Below are positions 28,219 to 38,729 of a stretch of DNA of 64,000 nt, in pieces. This DNA comes from Veillonella sp. (GTDB taxonomy: Bacteria; Bacillota; Negativicutes; Veillonellales; Veillonellaceae): contig NZ_SVCB01000073.1 in the NCBI RefSeq assembly GCF_015058545.1, positions 7,414 to 71,413 on the forward strand, read 5' to 3'. The notes beneath the pieces are model-generated. The model was given only the letters and a program-made list of their open reading frames with translations, had not been told where the DNA came from and made no database searches. The translations under genes were made by a program, and so were the position numbers. The first letter of the stretch is position 1; every line of letters begins with the position of its first letter.

Positions 28219-30695
28219 TCAGATGTATTGGCCGGTGATGCTGTTTTGGTTGTTTTTGATGTCTGAAGGCGTGCCTTCAGCAACGATTTGGCCGCCTGCT
28301 TCACCACCGCCCGGGCCCATGTCGATTATGTAATCCGCATTTCGGATTACGTCGAGGTCGTGTTCGATGACGATAACGGTGGCCCCATTGTCCAGAAGGG
28401 CCTCAAATACGCCCAGTAGGACTTGTACATCCAATGGATGTAAGCCAATTGAAGGTTCATCAAAGACAAAGACGGAGTCTGATTGTGTTTTGCCAATTTC
28501 ACTGGCTAATTTTAAACGCTGCGCTTCACCACCGGACAGACTTGGTGTTTCCTCAGCCAAGGTCAGATAACCAAGACCTAGTTGTTTCAAAATGTTCAAC
28601 TTTTGATGAACACTTTTCATATCTTTACAAAACTCGATGGCTCTGTTTACATCCATTGCCATTAGTTCCGGCAAAGAAATGGCCGCACCGGATTTATTTT
28701 CGATTTTTATATCATAGGCTTCCTTGGCATAGCGCGAACCGCGACAATCGGGGCAAGGTATATTCACATCAGGCAAAAATTGCACATCGAGGCTTACCTG
28801 CCCGGTCCCATCACAGCCGGGGCAACGCAGGGAGCCGGTGTTATAGGAAAAGGCCCCCGCCTTATAGCCTTTTTCTTTTGCCGCGTCAGTTTTGGCAAAT
28901 TGCTTACGCAATTCATCATGTACGCCGGCATAGGTAGCAACGGTGGAACGCACATTAATTCCGATTGGGGTCGCATCAATGAGTTTTACATGGGCAATCC
29001 CCTCCGCTTCAATCGCGCGAATATGATTCGGCAACACATTGCCGTTAGTAGAGGCCTCCAAGGCAGGCACCAGGCTTTCCAACACCATGGTAGTTTTACC
29101 GGAACCGGACACACCGGTAATAACCGTAAGTCGCCCCTTGGGAATAGTCACTTCAAGCGGTTTTACAGTATGAATCGCTGACGTTGACAGATGAATCGAG
29201 CCATGAACAAACATATCTTTTGGGGCAGCCTGACTGCGAACCTTCGTGTCAATTTTACCGGCAAGAAACGGCCCGATTTGGGACTTTGGATTTTTTTCAA
29301 TAGCAGAAATATCCCCTTCGGCAATTACATACCCACCGTTAGCTCCAGCCTCCGGTCCCATTTCAACAACCCAATCGGCTTCTTTTAAAATCTGGGTATC
29401 ATGGTCAACGAGAATGACAGAATTGCCATCCGCCACAAGATCGTGCATTACGCCGTTCAAGCCCACTATATTTGACGGATGCAAACCGATAGACGGTTCA
29501 TCCAGCACATAGAGAACGCCCGTCGTGCGATTACGCACGGCGCGAGCGAGTTGCATACGCTGGCGTTCACCCGTCGACAGGGTAGCCGATGCTCGGTCTA
29601 AGCTCAGATACCCCAGACCTAAATCTATGAGTCGTTTGGCCGTACTCTGAAAAGCCTCACAAATACTATCCGCCATAGGCTTCATTTCTTTTGGCAAACT
29701 ACCGGGCACAGCCTGTACCCAAGTAACCAGTTTGGAAAGGGTCCAGGTACAAGCGACATCTAACGAAATTCCTTGGATTTTGGGTGCCCGAGCCGCTTCT
29801 GAAAGGCGTGTGCCGTGACAGGTCGGACTATATCCTCTTTTAAAAACTTCGCCACCCGCTTCATGCCTTTTTCGTCCTTAACTTTTGCCAGGGCATTTTC
29901 AACAGTGTAAACCGCGTTATAATAGGTAAAATCCACCTCACCAGCTTCATTCGAGCTCTTTGATTTATAAAAAATATGCTTTTTCTCAGCCGGACCGTGA
30001 TAGACAATTTCTTTTTCGGCATCCGTCAAATCTCGAAATGGTACATCCGTACGGACGCCCATGGCACGGCACACGTCGGTCATTAACGACCACATCAAGC
30101 TATTCCACGGTGCCACAGCTCCGTCGTCAATGCTAAGCGATTCATCCGGCACCAAACTCGCCATATTCACCGTCCGAACACTGCCCGTACCGCTACAAGT
30201 TTCACAAGCGCCTTGTGAATTAAAAGCCAACTCTTCTGCGGATGGCGCATAGAAATGAACACCACATTCAGGGCAAATAAGTTCTTTTTCAGCAGCCACA
30301 GCTAAAATCGGCGCCAAATAATGACCGTTCGGACAGCGATGACTGGCCAGCCTCGAGTACATGAGACGCAGACTGTTTAACAACTCCGTACCTGTCCCAA
30401 AAGTACTGCGGATTCCCGGCACACCGGGCCGCTGATGCAAAGCCAACGCCGCCGGCACATATAAAACCTCATCCACACTTGCTTTCGCAGCCTGCGTCAT
30501 GCGCCGCCGCGTATACGTTGACAACGCCTCCAAATAACGACGAGACCCTTCCGTATACAAAACGCCAAGTGCCAGCGAAGACTTGCCGGAACCCGATACC
30601 CCTGCAATCCCGACAATCTTCCCCAACGGAATATCTACATCAACATTTTTAAGATTGTGAACCCTTGCGCCACGAACCAATATCTTATCAATCAT
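28219..30695 (-). pseudogene. UvrA-like ABC protein (UvrA2/drug-resistance type), one-base frameshift
   Basis: Two frames of one gene. The 5' part (30695 to about 29822): Walker [10 protein letters not shown] near residue 35, then zinc-finger cysteines in HRCPNGH...CPECG and CETCSGTG. The 3' part: signature STGERQRMQLARA, Walker B YVLDEPSIGLH, a second Walker [10 protein letters not shown], zinc finger CPGCDGTG...CPDCRG, signature SLSGGEAQR and FVFDEPSIGLH. At 29815-29822 the downstream frame reads [17 protein letters not shown], open right up to the break, and one missing base after a CC restores EDIVRP-x-CHGTRL. The restored length is about 825 residues, like UvrA2 paralogues that lack the UvrB-binding domain. 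It may be a real lesion or an assembly error. Confidence 0.85.
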
Positions 30696-30909
30696 AAAAT
30701 CACTCCAAACTCTTTCCCCTTACACATCATTATATATCTAACTATCTAATTGAAAATATCATCTCACATTAAAATACACTTTTAATCAAGCTAATCATTC
30801 CATTAAAACTAACCATCTGCCCTCAGTATAATAAACTCACCCAAGTAAATCAATCCAACAGATAATTTCCTCCTCCCCACCCTTTTGGCGGAAGGGCGGC
30901 GAGAAATAA

Positions 30910-31158
30910 AAAGGCCGTATCTATACGAGCGCTTTAGCTATTCGAGATTGGAAGTGCGCTGTGAGATGAGGGTGTTGCTCTGAATTACACTAACACAAAC
31001 AAAAGACCGCCTATCTCTTATGAAGCGACTTTTGCTGCGTGCAGCCCAGGAGCAAATAAGAGATAGGCGGTCTTTATTTAGTTGTAATAAGAAAATCCCT
31101 CATCTCACAGGAGCACTTCACTAACGATAGCTCTGCGCCGATAAGATACAACCTTTTT
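30910..31158. repeat. second long imperfect inverted repeat
   Basis: The 460-base gap between the uvrA-like gene and the malic enzyme gene has no coding region but a long inverted repeat. Blocks: AAAGACCGCCTATCTCTTA (31002-31020) with its exact complement at 31057-31075, CTGTGAGATGAGGG (30959-30972) with 31097-31110, and weaker matches GCGC..AGCTAT...GAAGTG and AAAAGG..GTATCT further out. The arms are about 100 bases each. Confidence 0.8.
31002..31075 (-). terminator. intrinsic terminator after the malic enzyme gene
   Basis: A perfect 19-bp stem around a 36-base loop that contains a CTGCGTGCAG palindrome. The minus strand continues TTTTGTTTG. Confidence 0.7.
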
Positions 31159-32332
31159 ATTTTTTACGCGCTACGCCCGTTTTCACGGCCACTTCTGCAA
31201 CGGCTTTAGATACTGCGAGCGGAACGCGTTCGTCGAATGCGTCAGCCACTACATAGTCTTCACGAAGGTCTTCGTCAGCTACGAGGTTAGCCAAAGCATC
31301 GGCAGCAGCCAATTTCATTTCATCATTGATTTTGGATGCGTGAACATCGATGGCACCGCGGAATAAACCAGGGAATACGTTAACGTTGTTAATCTGGTTT
31401 GGCGCGTCACTGCGGCCCGTACCCATAACGCGTACGCCGGCAGCTTTCGCATCGTCATACATAGCTTCCGGATTAGGGTTAGCCATGGCAAATACGATAG
31501 AGTCTTTTGCCAAGTTTTTCAAAATTTCAGGTGTGAAGGCACCGGCTGCGGATACGCCGAGTAATACGTCTGCGCCTTTAGCCACTTCAGCAAGGGTACC
31601 GGTCTTTTCTTCCTGACCTAACAATTGGATTAATTCAGCCTGCAAAGAGTCAAGGCGTTTATAGTTTTTGTTGAGTACGCCGGAGCTTACCATCAAGGTA
31701 ATGTCGCGAGCGCCTGCAAGGTATAAAAGACGGGCAATGTTAGCACCGGCTGCACCGGCACCGTTTACAACGATTTTAACTTTGCTCAAATCTTTTTTCA
31801 CAAAACGAAGAGCCGCTTTAACGCCTGCAAGGCAAGCAATGGCTGTACCGTGTTGGTCGTCATGGAATACAGGAATTTCCAATTCTTCTTTCAAGCGGTT
31901 TTCAATTTCGTAGCATTTAGGCGAGGAAATGTCTTCTAAGTTAATGCCGGCAAAGTTCTTCTGTAATAATTTAACCGTGCGGATGATTTCTTCCGTATCT
32001 TCCGAATCAATTACGATTGGCACGCAGTCTACATTACCGAAACGTTTGAAAAGTAAGGATTTACCTTCCATTACCGGCATAGCAGCGGCTGCCCCGATAT
32101 TGCCAAGCCCGAGTACACGAGTCCCGTCAGATACAACTGCCACCATATTACCGCGGCAAGTTAAGTCGAAAGACAATTCTTCATTGTCTTTAATGCGAAG
32201 GCAAGGTTCAGCAACACCCGGTGTATAAGCTACGGATAAATCGTGAGCATCCTTCAAAGGATATTTTGTGCCGGTTGTCAAAAAGCCGCCTAATTCTAAT
32301 TTCTTTTGTACTGCTTCTTCGCGTACGTCCAT
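31157..32332 (-). CDS. NAD(P)-dependent malic enzyme
   Basis: 391 residues, the short bacterial malic enzyme form. The N-terminal domain carries VAYTPGVAEPC and the lysine region GKSLLFKRFG; the metal and substrate loop is PVFHDDQHGTAI; the Rossmann loop is VNGAGAAGANIARLL; and MANPNPEAMYDDA is conserved. It converts malate to pyruvate and CO2. With lutABC this connects malate and lactate metabolism through pyruvate. AGGAGGGG lies before the ATG. A long-stem terminator follows. Confidence 0.94.
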   Translation of the reverse strand: MDVREEAVQKKLELGGFLTTGTKYPLKDAHDLSVAYTPGVAEPCLRIKDNEELSFDLTCRGNMVAVVSDGTRVLGLGNIGAAAAMPVMEGKSLLFKRFGNVDCVPIVIDSEDTEEIIRTVKLLQKNFAGINLEDISSPKCYEIENRLKEELEIPVFHDDQHGTAIACLAGVKAALRFVKKDLSKVKIVVNGAGAAGANIARLLYLAGARDITLMVSSGVLNKNYKRLDSLQAELIQLLGQEEKTGTLAEVAKGADVLLGVSAAGAFTPEILKNLAKDSIVFAMANPNPEAMYDDAKAAGVRVMGTGRSDAPNQINNVNVFPGLFRGAIDVHASKINDEMKLAAADALANLVADEDLREDYVVADAFDERVPLAVSKAVAEVAVKTGVARKK

Positions 32333-32433
32333 GAGTATTCCCCTCCTGTTATAGTTTACAATCGGTAGTTTGCTTTCGCAAAAATTGATTTCACGGCTTG
32401 CATGAAGTCAATTTCTACCACAAAACAGCTACA

Positions 32434-33216
32434 TTACTGTTTTAATGTCGGTAGATTTCTACCATAAAAAATTTCTGCCATTTCCTGTTTCAATAATTGG
32501 TTAATGTGTTTACGTTCTTTTGGTGTCAAATCGTCTTCCGTAATACCGAAAAGGTAATTATTGATGTCATATTCTTTGAGCATCATTTTTGTATGGAAGA
32601 TGTTTTCCTGGTACACATTCACATCAATCATGTTATACAAGTTTTTGGTTTTTGCATCAATATAATTCTGGATTGAGTTGATGCGGTGATCAATATAAAG
32701 TTTTTTGCCTTGTACATCGCGTGTAAAGCCACGAACTCGGTAGTCAAGGCTGATAATGTCCGAATCAAAACTGCCAATCAAGTAATTTAAAGCTTTGAGT
32801 GGCGAGATTTGGCCGCAAGTGGACACGTCAATATCCGCACGGAACGTGCTGATACCGCGGTACGGATGACTTTCCGGATAGGTGTGAACCGTCAAATGGC
32901 TTTTGTCCAAATGGCAAACCACATCTTCCTTCTGAATTTCTTCTTCAGAAATCAAAATCGTCACACTGGCGCCCTGCGGATCATAATCCTGCTTGGCCAC
33001 GTTAAGTACGTTAGCACCAATAATATGAGACACTTCTGTCAAAATATCCGTTAGCCGTTGTGCATTATACACTTCATCAATGTATTCAATATACTGCCGT
33101 TTTTCAGCTTCGGTATTCGTATAGCAAATATCATAAATGTTAAAGCTCAATGTTTTCGTTAAGTTGTTAAAACCGTATAATTTCATCTTCTTAATCGGTT
33201 TCACGGATGTCTCCAT
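32434..33216 (-). CDS. speD: S-adenosylmethionine decarboxylase proenzyme (E. coli type)
   Basis: About 260 residues, collinear with E. coli SpeD. Self-cleavage between Lys105 and Ser106 ([17 protein letters not shown]) would create the pyruvoyl cofactor; the processing residues are in [11 protein letters not shown], and [14 protein letters not shown] and [12 protein letters not shown] are conserved. Decarboxylated SAM is the aminopropyl donor for spermidine. The start is ambiguous: the ATG at 33216 has a distant AGGAAGG, while a TTG at 33243 has AGGA at better spacing. The conserved part begins at MKLYGFNNL in either case. No spermidine synthase gene lies in the window. Confidence 0.93.
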   Translation of the reverse strand: METSVKPIKKMKLYGFNNLTKTLSFNIYDICYTNTEAEKRQYIEYIDEVYNAQRLTDILTEVSHIIGANVLNVAKQDYDPQGASVTILISEEEIQKEDVVCHLDKSHLTVHTYPESHPYRGISTFRADIDVSTCGQISPLKALNYLIGSFDSDIISLDYRVRGFTRDVQGKKLYIDHRINSIQNYIDAKTKNLYNMIDVNVYQENIFHTKMMLKEYDINNYLFGITEDDLTPKERKHINQLLKQEMAEIFYGRNLPTLKQ

Positions 33217-33358
33217 AATATTTTGTACACCTTCCTCATTCAATACTTAATCCTATATTTTATTATATCGAAACTCTTCGTCGCATTCAATACTTTCGAT
33301 ATCTTATTTTATAATATTCATGTAAAAATCTAATTGATAATCGGCCTCTATGTAAATT

Positions 33359-33892
33359 CTACTTAATAACCGGCGGTTCCCAAGGTTGTTCTTTTAGGTA
33401 ATAGAATTGGCCTGTGAAAAAACCGTCTTCATAGGTGGCTACCGCAAAGGTGCCGCCCGATTTATCCCGCGGCAAGGCGGGACTTCCCGGATTGATAAAA
33501 AGCCCATGTCCGTCACTATATTGAGCGTGGTAATGACTATGTCCCGCAACACACAAGGTGGCCCCCATACTTTCACCCAGTGACAAAACTTCTTGAATGC
33601 GGTTATAGGGCAAAAACTGGTCGCCGTGGATCATATAAATATAGGTATCCTTAAAAGGGATAAGTTGTTCCCGTGGTTCCAACGGTTTTTGTCGGTCATT
33701 ATTACCGCGCACGGCAATAACCGGCACCTTAGTTTGCTGCGCCATATAGCGCGCATCATCACCATAGTCGCCGGCATGTAGCCATAGTTCGATAGGCCAA
33801 TCGGCAGTAGCTTCCAAAATTTCATCAATCTTGTTCAAATAGCCGTGAGTATCGCTTAGAATTCCTACATGACTTATTGACTCTGCACTCAT
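33359..33892 (-). CDS. YfcE/MJ0936-type metallophosphoesterase (YsnB-like)
   Basis: 177 residues. Metal motifs in order: GILSDTHG (10-17), HAGDYGD, VRGNNDR, and GHSHY near 119 followed by NPGSPALPR. This small phosphodiesterase family binds two Mn2+ and acts on synthetic phosphodiesters in vitro, with unclear natural substrates. It follows rdgB and rph, as in the Bacillus racE-rph-ysnA-ysnB group. GAGAGG precedes the ATG. Confidence 0.88.
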   Translation of the reverse strand: MSAESISHVGILSDTHGYLNKIDEILEATADWPIELWLHAGDYGDDARYMAQQTKVPVIAVRGNNDRQKPLEPREQLIPFKDTYIYMIHGDQFLPYNRIQEVLSLGESMGATLCVAGHSHYHAQYSDGHGLFINPGSPALPRDKSGGTFAVATYEDGFFTGQFYYLKEQPWEPPVIK

Positions 33893-34031
33893 ACAGCCTC
33901 TCTTTCCTTTTTCTTTATTTCTATCCTTTTTTATCTCATGTTTTTTATTTTTTGTTTTTAGCTTTTTATAGATTTTATGTTTCTAGCTTTTATGTTTCTA
34001 TGCTTTTTCTATGTTTAGTTATTTATGGTTA
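33893..34031. repeat. A/T-rich simple-repeat spacer
   Basis: On the minus strand this reads as degenerate repeats of the type GCATAGAAACATAAAA and GCTAGAAACATAAAA, then more diverged GCTAAAAACAAAAAA. It separates rdgB from the yfcE-like gene. Confidence 0.55.
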
Positions 34032-34613
34032 TTACTTTAACTTTTCCAATAGGTCTTTAAGGGCCAAACCACGATGGCTGATGGCATTTTTCTCTTCCAT
34101 GGAGAGCTGAGCCATCGTCTTTTTAAATTGTGGTAAGTAAAAATACGGATCGTAACCGAAACCACCGTCACCTACCGCATCAGTCTGTATTAAACCTTCA
34201 CAATAGCCGGTCGCATTTAGCTCACGGCCATCGGGATAAGCCAACACGAGCTCACATACGTAACGAGCCGTTCTTTTTTCAAAAGGAACATCCTTAACCG
34301 ATTCAACGAGTTTCTGATTATTCGCTTCATCATCGCATTGAGGCCCCGCATAGCGCGCGGAATATACACCGGGCGCACCATCCAATGCATCAACGGCCAG
34401 ACCGCTGTCATCAGCCAAACAAGGCAGGCCGCAAGCCTTCATGTAATATTGGGCCTTAATGCGCGCGTTTTCTAAAAAAGTGGTCCCCGTTTCTTCCGGT
34501 TCCGGCACGCTCACCACTTCGCCAATGCTGACCGCTTCAATGCCAACGGTTTGAAGAGCTGCCTTAAATTCACGCAACTTCCCCTTATTATGGGTTGCCA
34601 CAACGATTTTCAT
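34032..34613 (-). CDS. rdgB: XTP/dITP diphosphatase (RdgB/HAM1)
   Basis: 193 residues. SHR and nucleotide motifs: VVATHNKGKLREFKAAL at the N-terminus, FLENARIKAQYY, LADDSGLAVDALDGAPGVYSAR, GFGYDPYFYLP and the closing KNAISHRGLALKDL. It removes non-canonical purine nucleoside triphosphates. It follows rph by 44 bases, a common Firmicute order. TAGGAG precedes the ATG. Confidence 0.95.
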   Translation of the reverse strand: MKIVVATHNKGKLREFKAALQTVGIEAVSIGEVVSVPEPEETGTTFLENARIKAQYYMKACGLPCLADDSGLAVDALDGAPGVYSARYAGPQCDDEANNQKLVESVKDVPFEKRTARYVCELVLAYPDGRELNATGYCEGLIQTDAVGDGGFGYDPYFYLPQFKKTMAQLSMEEKNAISHRGLALKDLLEKLK

Positions 34614-34657
34614 ATATGACTCCTACCAAAATCTCATACTTTGATACGTTTTATAAC

Positions 34658-35395
34658 TTATGCGCCGGTTCCGATATATTTGGCTTCCTCACCGAGTGCT
34701 TCTTTTTGAGCTGCCATCAACGTATCGGTAGCCGCTTCGGCCAAATCGAGCAACGTATTGAGCTCGATGCGGCTGAAGGTGCCGTGTTCACCGGTGCCCT
34801 GCACTTCGATTAAATTGCCGGAGCCCGTACGAACTACGTTCATGTCCACGATAGCTTGGCTGTCTTCTTCATAGCACAAATCGGTAACCGGACCTTCTTG
34901 ACCGATACCTACGGAAATAGCCGCGCAATAATCGCGAATCGGGTACATGCCTTCACCGCTATACATGGTGTTCACCGCATCAACCATGGCTACAAAAGCG
35001 CCCGTAATAGCAGCTGTACGCGTACCGCCGTCAGCCTGCAACACATCACAGTCGAGGGTAATTGTTTTTTCACCAAGAGCTTCAAGGTCTACAACGGCGC
35101 GCAAAGCACGACCGATAAGACGCTGAATTTCTACGGTACGACCGGTCTGTTTGCCTTTGGCCGCTTCACGGCTGTTACGGGTTTGCGTAGCACGTGGCAA
35201 CAACGAGTATTCCGCCGTTACCCAACCGCGACCTTCTCCCTTCATAAAACGAGGCACTTTTTCTTCGATAGTGGCATTACAAAGCACCTTCGTATTGCCA
35301 AATTCAATTAACACCGAACCTTCTGCATAGGCCGTAAAATGGCGTGTAATTTTAATCGGCCGAACAGCCTTTGGATTTCTTCCGTCAATTCTCAT
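34658..35395 (-). CDS. rph: ribonuclease PH
   Basis: 245 residues from the ATG at 35395, chosen for its AGGAG site 8 bases upstream; an in-frame start nine codons earlier has none. It starts [18 protein letters not shown], then [18 protein letters not shown], and the phosphate-binding/active region [18 protein letters not shown]. It trims tRNA 3' ends using phosphate. The length equals the usual 240-250 residues. Confidence 0.95.
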   Translation of the reverse strand: MRIDGRNPKAVRPIKITRHFTAYAEGSVLIEFGNTKVLCNATIEEKVPRFMKGEGRGWVTAEYSLLPRATQTRNSREAAKGKQTGRTVEIQRLIGRALRAVVDLEALGEKTITLDCDVLQADGGTRTAAITGAFVAMVDAVNTMYSGEGMYPIRDYCAAISVGIGQEGPVTDLCYEEDSQAIVDMNVVRTGSGNLIEVQGTGEHGTFSRIELNTLLDLAEAATDTLMAAQKEALGEEAKYIGTGA

Positions 35396-35529
35396 GTTTG
35401 TCACTCCTAGCGGTTTTGTCATTCCTATTTATATTCATTTTCTATTATATCATATATTAAGGCTCTCTCATTATAGGCTTTTTACCTATATAATATCCAA
35501 ATATTCTGCACGTCAACAGTCATAGTACC

Positions 35530-36855
35530 TTACAAGTCCTCCTGCACATCCTTCATAGGATCCACCACCACATAACGGTCCGCGTTACCGGCTTTCTTAG
35601 CGGCGAGGGTTGCGTCATAAGCATCTTTACGGCATTCCTCATCGGCCTGCCATGGAATGAACGTAGCATACACATGTTGTGAACCGAATGGGCCGCCATC
35701 GCTGCGAGAATCAATGCTCATATACCCCACCTTGTCCGGATAGAGGCGGATTTTTTCATCGCGGTATTCGGAGATGCCCGTTTCATCATAATAAATCTGA
35801 CGGCGATCCTGCCAATAATCGCCTAAGCCTAATAAAGCATCCACTTGCATTTCATGGCGGCGATGCCACTGGTCCGCCCATTTTCGGATAATATCATCAA
35901 TGCGGCGCGTTACATCCGGACGCTGACGGTTCGTATCTTCGTCAAAAGCCGGTTCCACTACTTGGCTGTAATCAAGGCCCGCCATGGACAAAACAATCCC
36001 TGTATTTACATAAGGCAACGCTTCCTGCACGGAATAGCCGCCTTCGAGAACAGCAATATCGGCTTTCAAAATATCCGTAAGTCGTGCATAGCCTTTAGCG
36101 GTAACCATCATATTCGCCAGAGGATCGCTGAAGTGATTGTCCTGACCGGCTGAGTTAATAACAATATCCGGTTTAAAATCATTGAGCATAGGCATAACCA
36201 GATTCTGTAATACTTTGAGCATGCCTTCATCGCCCGTGCCCGGTGGGAGCGGAATATTTACGGTTGCCCCGACCGCTTGAGGCCCGCCGTATTCATACAT
36301 GAAGCCTGTCCCCGGATATAAGGTACGACCGTCTTGATGGAAGGAGATAAATAAAGTGTCAGGATCATGATAAAAAATATCCTGTGTCCCGTCACCATGA
36401 TGCACGTCCGTATCGACGATGGCGATGCGACGCACGCCGTAATGACGACGAAGGTAAGCAATCATAATGGCTTCCACATTGACCGTACAGAAGCCGCGAA
36501 TGCCGTGCACCATTTTCATCGCATGATGTCCCGGCGGACGTACCAGCGAAAAGGCCCGCGTTACTTCACCGCGCATAACCGCTTCAGCGGCGGCAATGGC
36601 ACCGCCAACCGATACACGATGCGCTTCGGTGACCCATTTTTTGAGTGAAGGTGCCCCCACATGGACCCGTTCTATGTCCTGCCACGAAGCTAATAACGGA
36701 TTATATTCTTTAATAGCCGGATGTTCCAAAAGGCCTTCTTCCAAGAGTTGATCGCGCGTATATAACAAGCGTTCCTGCCGTTCCGGATGGGTCGGCGAAA
36801 TTTTCCAGTCAAAGGCCGGGAAAAATACGAGGCCCAAAGTATTCTTATTGTACAT
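35530..36855 (-). CDS. histone-deacetylase-family amidohydrolase
   Basis: 441 residues. The arginase-deacetylase fold active site is complete: His110-His111 (PGHHA), Asp150 and His152 (DTDVHHGDGTQ), Asp239 (SAGQDNHFSDPL) and the GGY loop with the transition-state Tyr. Bacterial relatives include AcuC and acetylpolyamine amidohydrolases. The C-terminal 130 residues extend beyond the core. The ATG at 36855 has GGGGGTGA upstream and overlaps the HyuA-like gene by 11 bases, so the two are translationally coupled. The substrate is unknown; polyamine or amide deacylation is a guess from family. Confidence 0.88.
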   Translation of the reverse strand: MYNKNTLGLVFFPAFDWKISPTHPERQERLLYTRDQLLEEGLLEHPAIKEYNPLLASWQDIERVHVGAPSLKKWVTEAHRVSVGGAIAAAEAVMRGEVTRAFSLVRPPGHHAMKMVHGIRGFCTVNVEAIMIAYLRRHYGVRRIAIVDTDVHHGDGTQDIFYHDPDTLFISFHQDGRTLYPGTGFMYEYGGPQAVGATVNIPLPPGTGDEGMLKVLQNLVMPMLNDFKPDIVINSAGQDNHFSDPLANMMVTAKGYARLTDILKADIAVLEGGYSVQEALPYVNTGIVLSMAGLDYSQVVEPAFDEDTNRQRPDVTRRIDDIIRKWADQWHRRHEMQVDALLGLGDYWQDRRQIYYDETGISEYRDEKIRLYPDKVGYMSIDSRSDGGPFGSQHVYATFIPWQADEECRKDAYDATLAAKKAGNADRYVVVDPMKDVQEDL

Positions 36856-38557
36856 ATTCACTCACCCCCGGTTCCAATTGAGCTTTCACGGTAATTAAAC
36901 GATGCATGGACTGCCAACCTTCAATAATCGGCACGTCCTCCACCGAAATAATATGTCCTGACGGCGCATTCGTAAGGCCTAAGTCGCCTGCCGCCTTTTG
37001 CAAATAGTCTAACGCTAACGACTCCGCTTGCGCCGCTGTCTGTACCGATCTTTGTTTTTCGTGAATGCCTAATTCCGGTACCACTAAAATTCCTTTAGCC
37101 GTGTCCACATGAACCGTAAGCATCAAGGTTTCACGAGCCACCGCGGCACCTACCGCATTGGCTACCGGTGCGTTCTGCGGAATCTGAACCGGCAAGGCTA
37201 AGCGTTCACTTACAAATGGAGCCAGCGTTACGGCTGTACCGCCTACGGCTACCAGTTTTTCCGGTTTGAAAACCTTCGGTTCTACAATATCCCGAACTAC
37301 ATAGATAGGGAGCTTATTTTCCCGTTGCACCGAAGCGGATATGCCGTCAGTAATTACCGTAACAGCTGCCGCTACAATATCTTTGGCCAACGCCATAACA
37401 GCATCTTTATCGGTACTTACAGTCGAATTGCCTGCACCGGCCACCGACCCGGCTACGTATTCTTGAGGTGCTTTTTTCAACAAATCAGCCAACCCTTGCC
37501 AAGCCTTAGCCGAGTCGCCATAATCAGCTTTGCCTAACACGATGAGGGCGTCCCCTAACGTCGGCACGGTACCGCCCAACACGAGGGATGGGCCCAATCT
37601 CTCAGGGCCTACAATCAATTGGCCGTTTTCATCAAAAGCAACGGCCGATTCGCCGCCGATGCCTACGGAGCTTACCGCAAAGGAGCGTACGGCGCTTGGA
37701 TAATTACGTATCATCGCACCGCCGCGAGCCATCATAGGCACACCGTTTTCCCACAACGAAATATCGGTAGTAGTACCGCCCATATCGAGGGCCACGGTCA
37801 TATCTTTAGGCATAGAGCGAAGGGCCGCCATTCCCAAAACACTGGCAGCCGGTCCCGTAAAGGCCGTTTCAACAGGGCTTGCCTTCATTCGTTCTAACGG
37901 CAACGAACCGCCATCGGCTTTTAATATGTATATCGGTGCCGTCAAACCATAGCGCGCCAAGGCTGCTTTAACGGCTTCACTGAAGTCTTCAAAGGTTCCC
38001 TGCACGGCACTGTTAAAATACGCACTGACGGTACGGCGCGGGAAGTTTAAGGAACCGCTTAATTCGGCACCCGCCGACACTGTTTCATAGCCGGCTGCCA
38101 ATAATTCTTCTTTTAAGGCTTGTTCCAATTTTGGATTACGCACACTGAATTTAGCCGATACAGCGGCTCGTGCATTTTGTTTTTCACCGGGAATTTGGTC
38201 CAATTCACGCTGTCGCAAAGGCGCTGCCAAGGAACCACGATGGTCCGTATAACCGCTAAGTACAATCGGTGTTACCGGCAGCATGGAGCGAATATCCATG
38301 CCCGGCCCCGGAATCACATATAAATCAACCGGATCAACTTGATTCATAACGAGTGCATTCGTTACAATCGTCGTGGACAAAGTCACCCGTGTCACCTTTG
38401 AAGGCTCAATAGCAGTCGCTACACCGGCCAAAGCGGCTTCAATACCTTCCATCAAATTTGGTTTGGTGGTGCGGCATTTATGACTTTTCAAAATCCGTCC
38501 CTCAGCTACGACTACGGCATCCGTAAAGGTACCGCCTACGTCAAGACCTACTAACAT
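36845..38557 (-). CDS. hydantoinase/oxoprolinase family protein (HyuA-like, short form)
   Basis: 570 residues. An N-terminal ASKHA-type domain starting LVGLDVGGTFTDAVVV, then the Hydantoinase_A domain with the second phosphate loop ALDMGGTTTDISLW near 257 and GVGGESAVAFDE. The C-terminus is shorter than full HyuA subunits (about 680), and no HyuB gene is adjacent. Relatives hydrolyse 5-oxoproline or N-methylhydantoin with ATP, or carboxylate ketones. The HDAC-family gene overlaps its 3' end, an unusual partner. AAAGGAG precedes the ATG. Confidence 0.85.
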   Translation of the reverse strand: MLVGLDVGGTFTDAVVVAEGRILKSHKCRTTKPNLMEGIEAALAGVATAIEPSKVTRVTLSTTIVTNALVMNQVDPVDLYVIPGPGMDIRSMLPVTPIVLSGYTDHRGSLAAPLRQRELDQIPGEKQNARAAVSAKFSVRNPKLEQALKEELLAAGYETVSAGAELSGSLNFPRRTVSAYFNSAVQGTFEDFSEAVKAALARYGLTAPIYILKADGGSLPLERMKASPVETAFTGPAASVLGMAALRSMPKDMTVALDMGGTTTDISLWENGVPMMARGGAMIRNYPSAVRSFAVSSVGIGGESAVAFDENGQLIVGPERLGPSLVLGGTVPTLGDALIVLGKADYGDSAKAWQGLADLLKKAPQEYVAGSVAGAGNSTVSTDKDAVMALAKDIVAAAVTVITDGISASVQRENKLPIYVVRDIVEPKVFKPEKLVAVGGTAVTLAPFVSERLALPVQIPQNAPVANAVGAAVARETLMLTVHVDTAKGILVVPELGIHEKQRSVQTAAQAESLALDYLQKAAGDLGLTNAPSGHIISVEDVPIIEGWQSMHRLITVKAQLEPGVSEYVQ

Positions 38558-38708
38558 AGGAACAACTCCTTTCCCTAAGCTCCGCCATTTAATAGCAATA
38601 ATACGTTAACTATATCATTGATACATCAAATATATATCTAAAAACTCTCAGAATTGCTTACAAAAAAACTCTCTATCTATAGTTTAACAAGGTTTTTAAC
38701 AAACAAAA

Positions 38709-38724
38709 AGAGGCCCTAAGGCCT
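38709..38724 (-). terminator. intrinsic terminator after the CofE-like gene
   Basis: GAGGCC, loop CTAA, GGCCTC; the minus strand continues TTTTTGTTTG. It lies 5 bases beyond the stop codon. Confidence 0.8.
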
Positions 38725-38729
38725 CCTTT

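Noticed and set aside
28434..28937. 167-codon plus-strand frame opposite the uvrA-like gene
   Set aside because: Antisense to conserved ABC motifs, a composition shadow.
34856..35311. 151-codon plus-strand frame opposite rph
   Set aside because: Antisense to conserved RNase PH sequence, no start signal.
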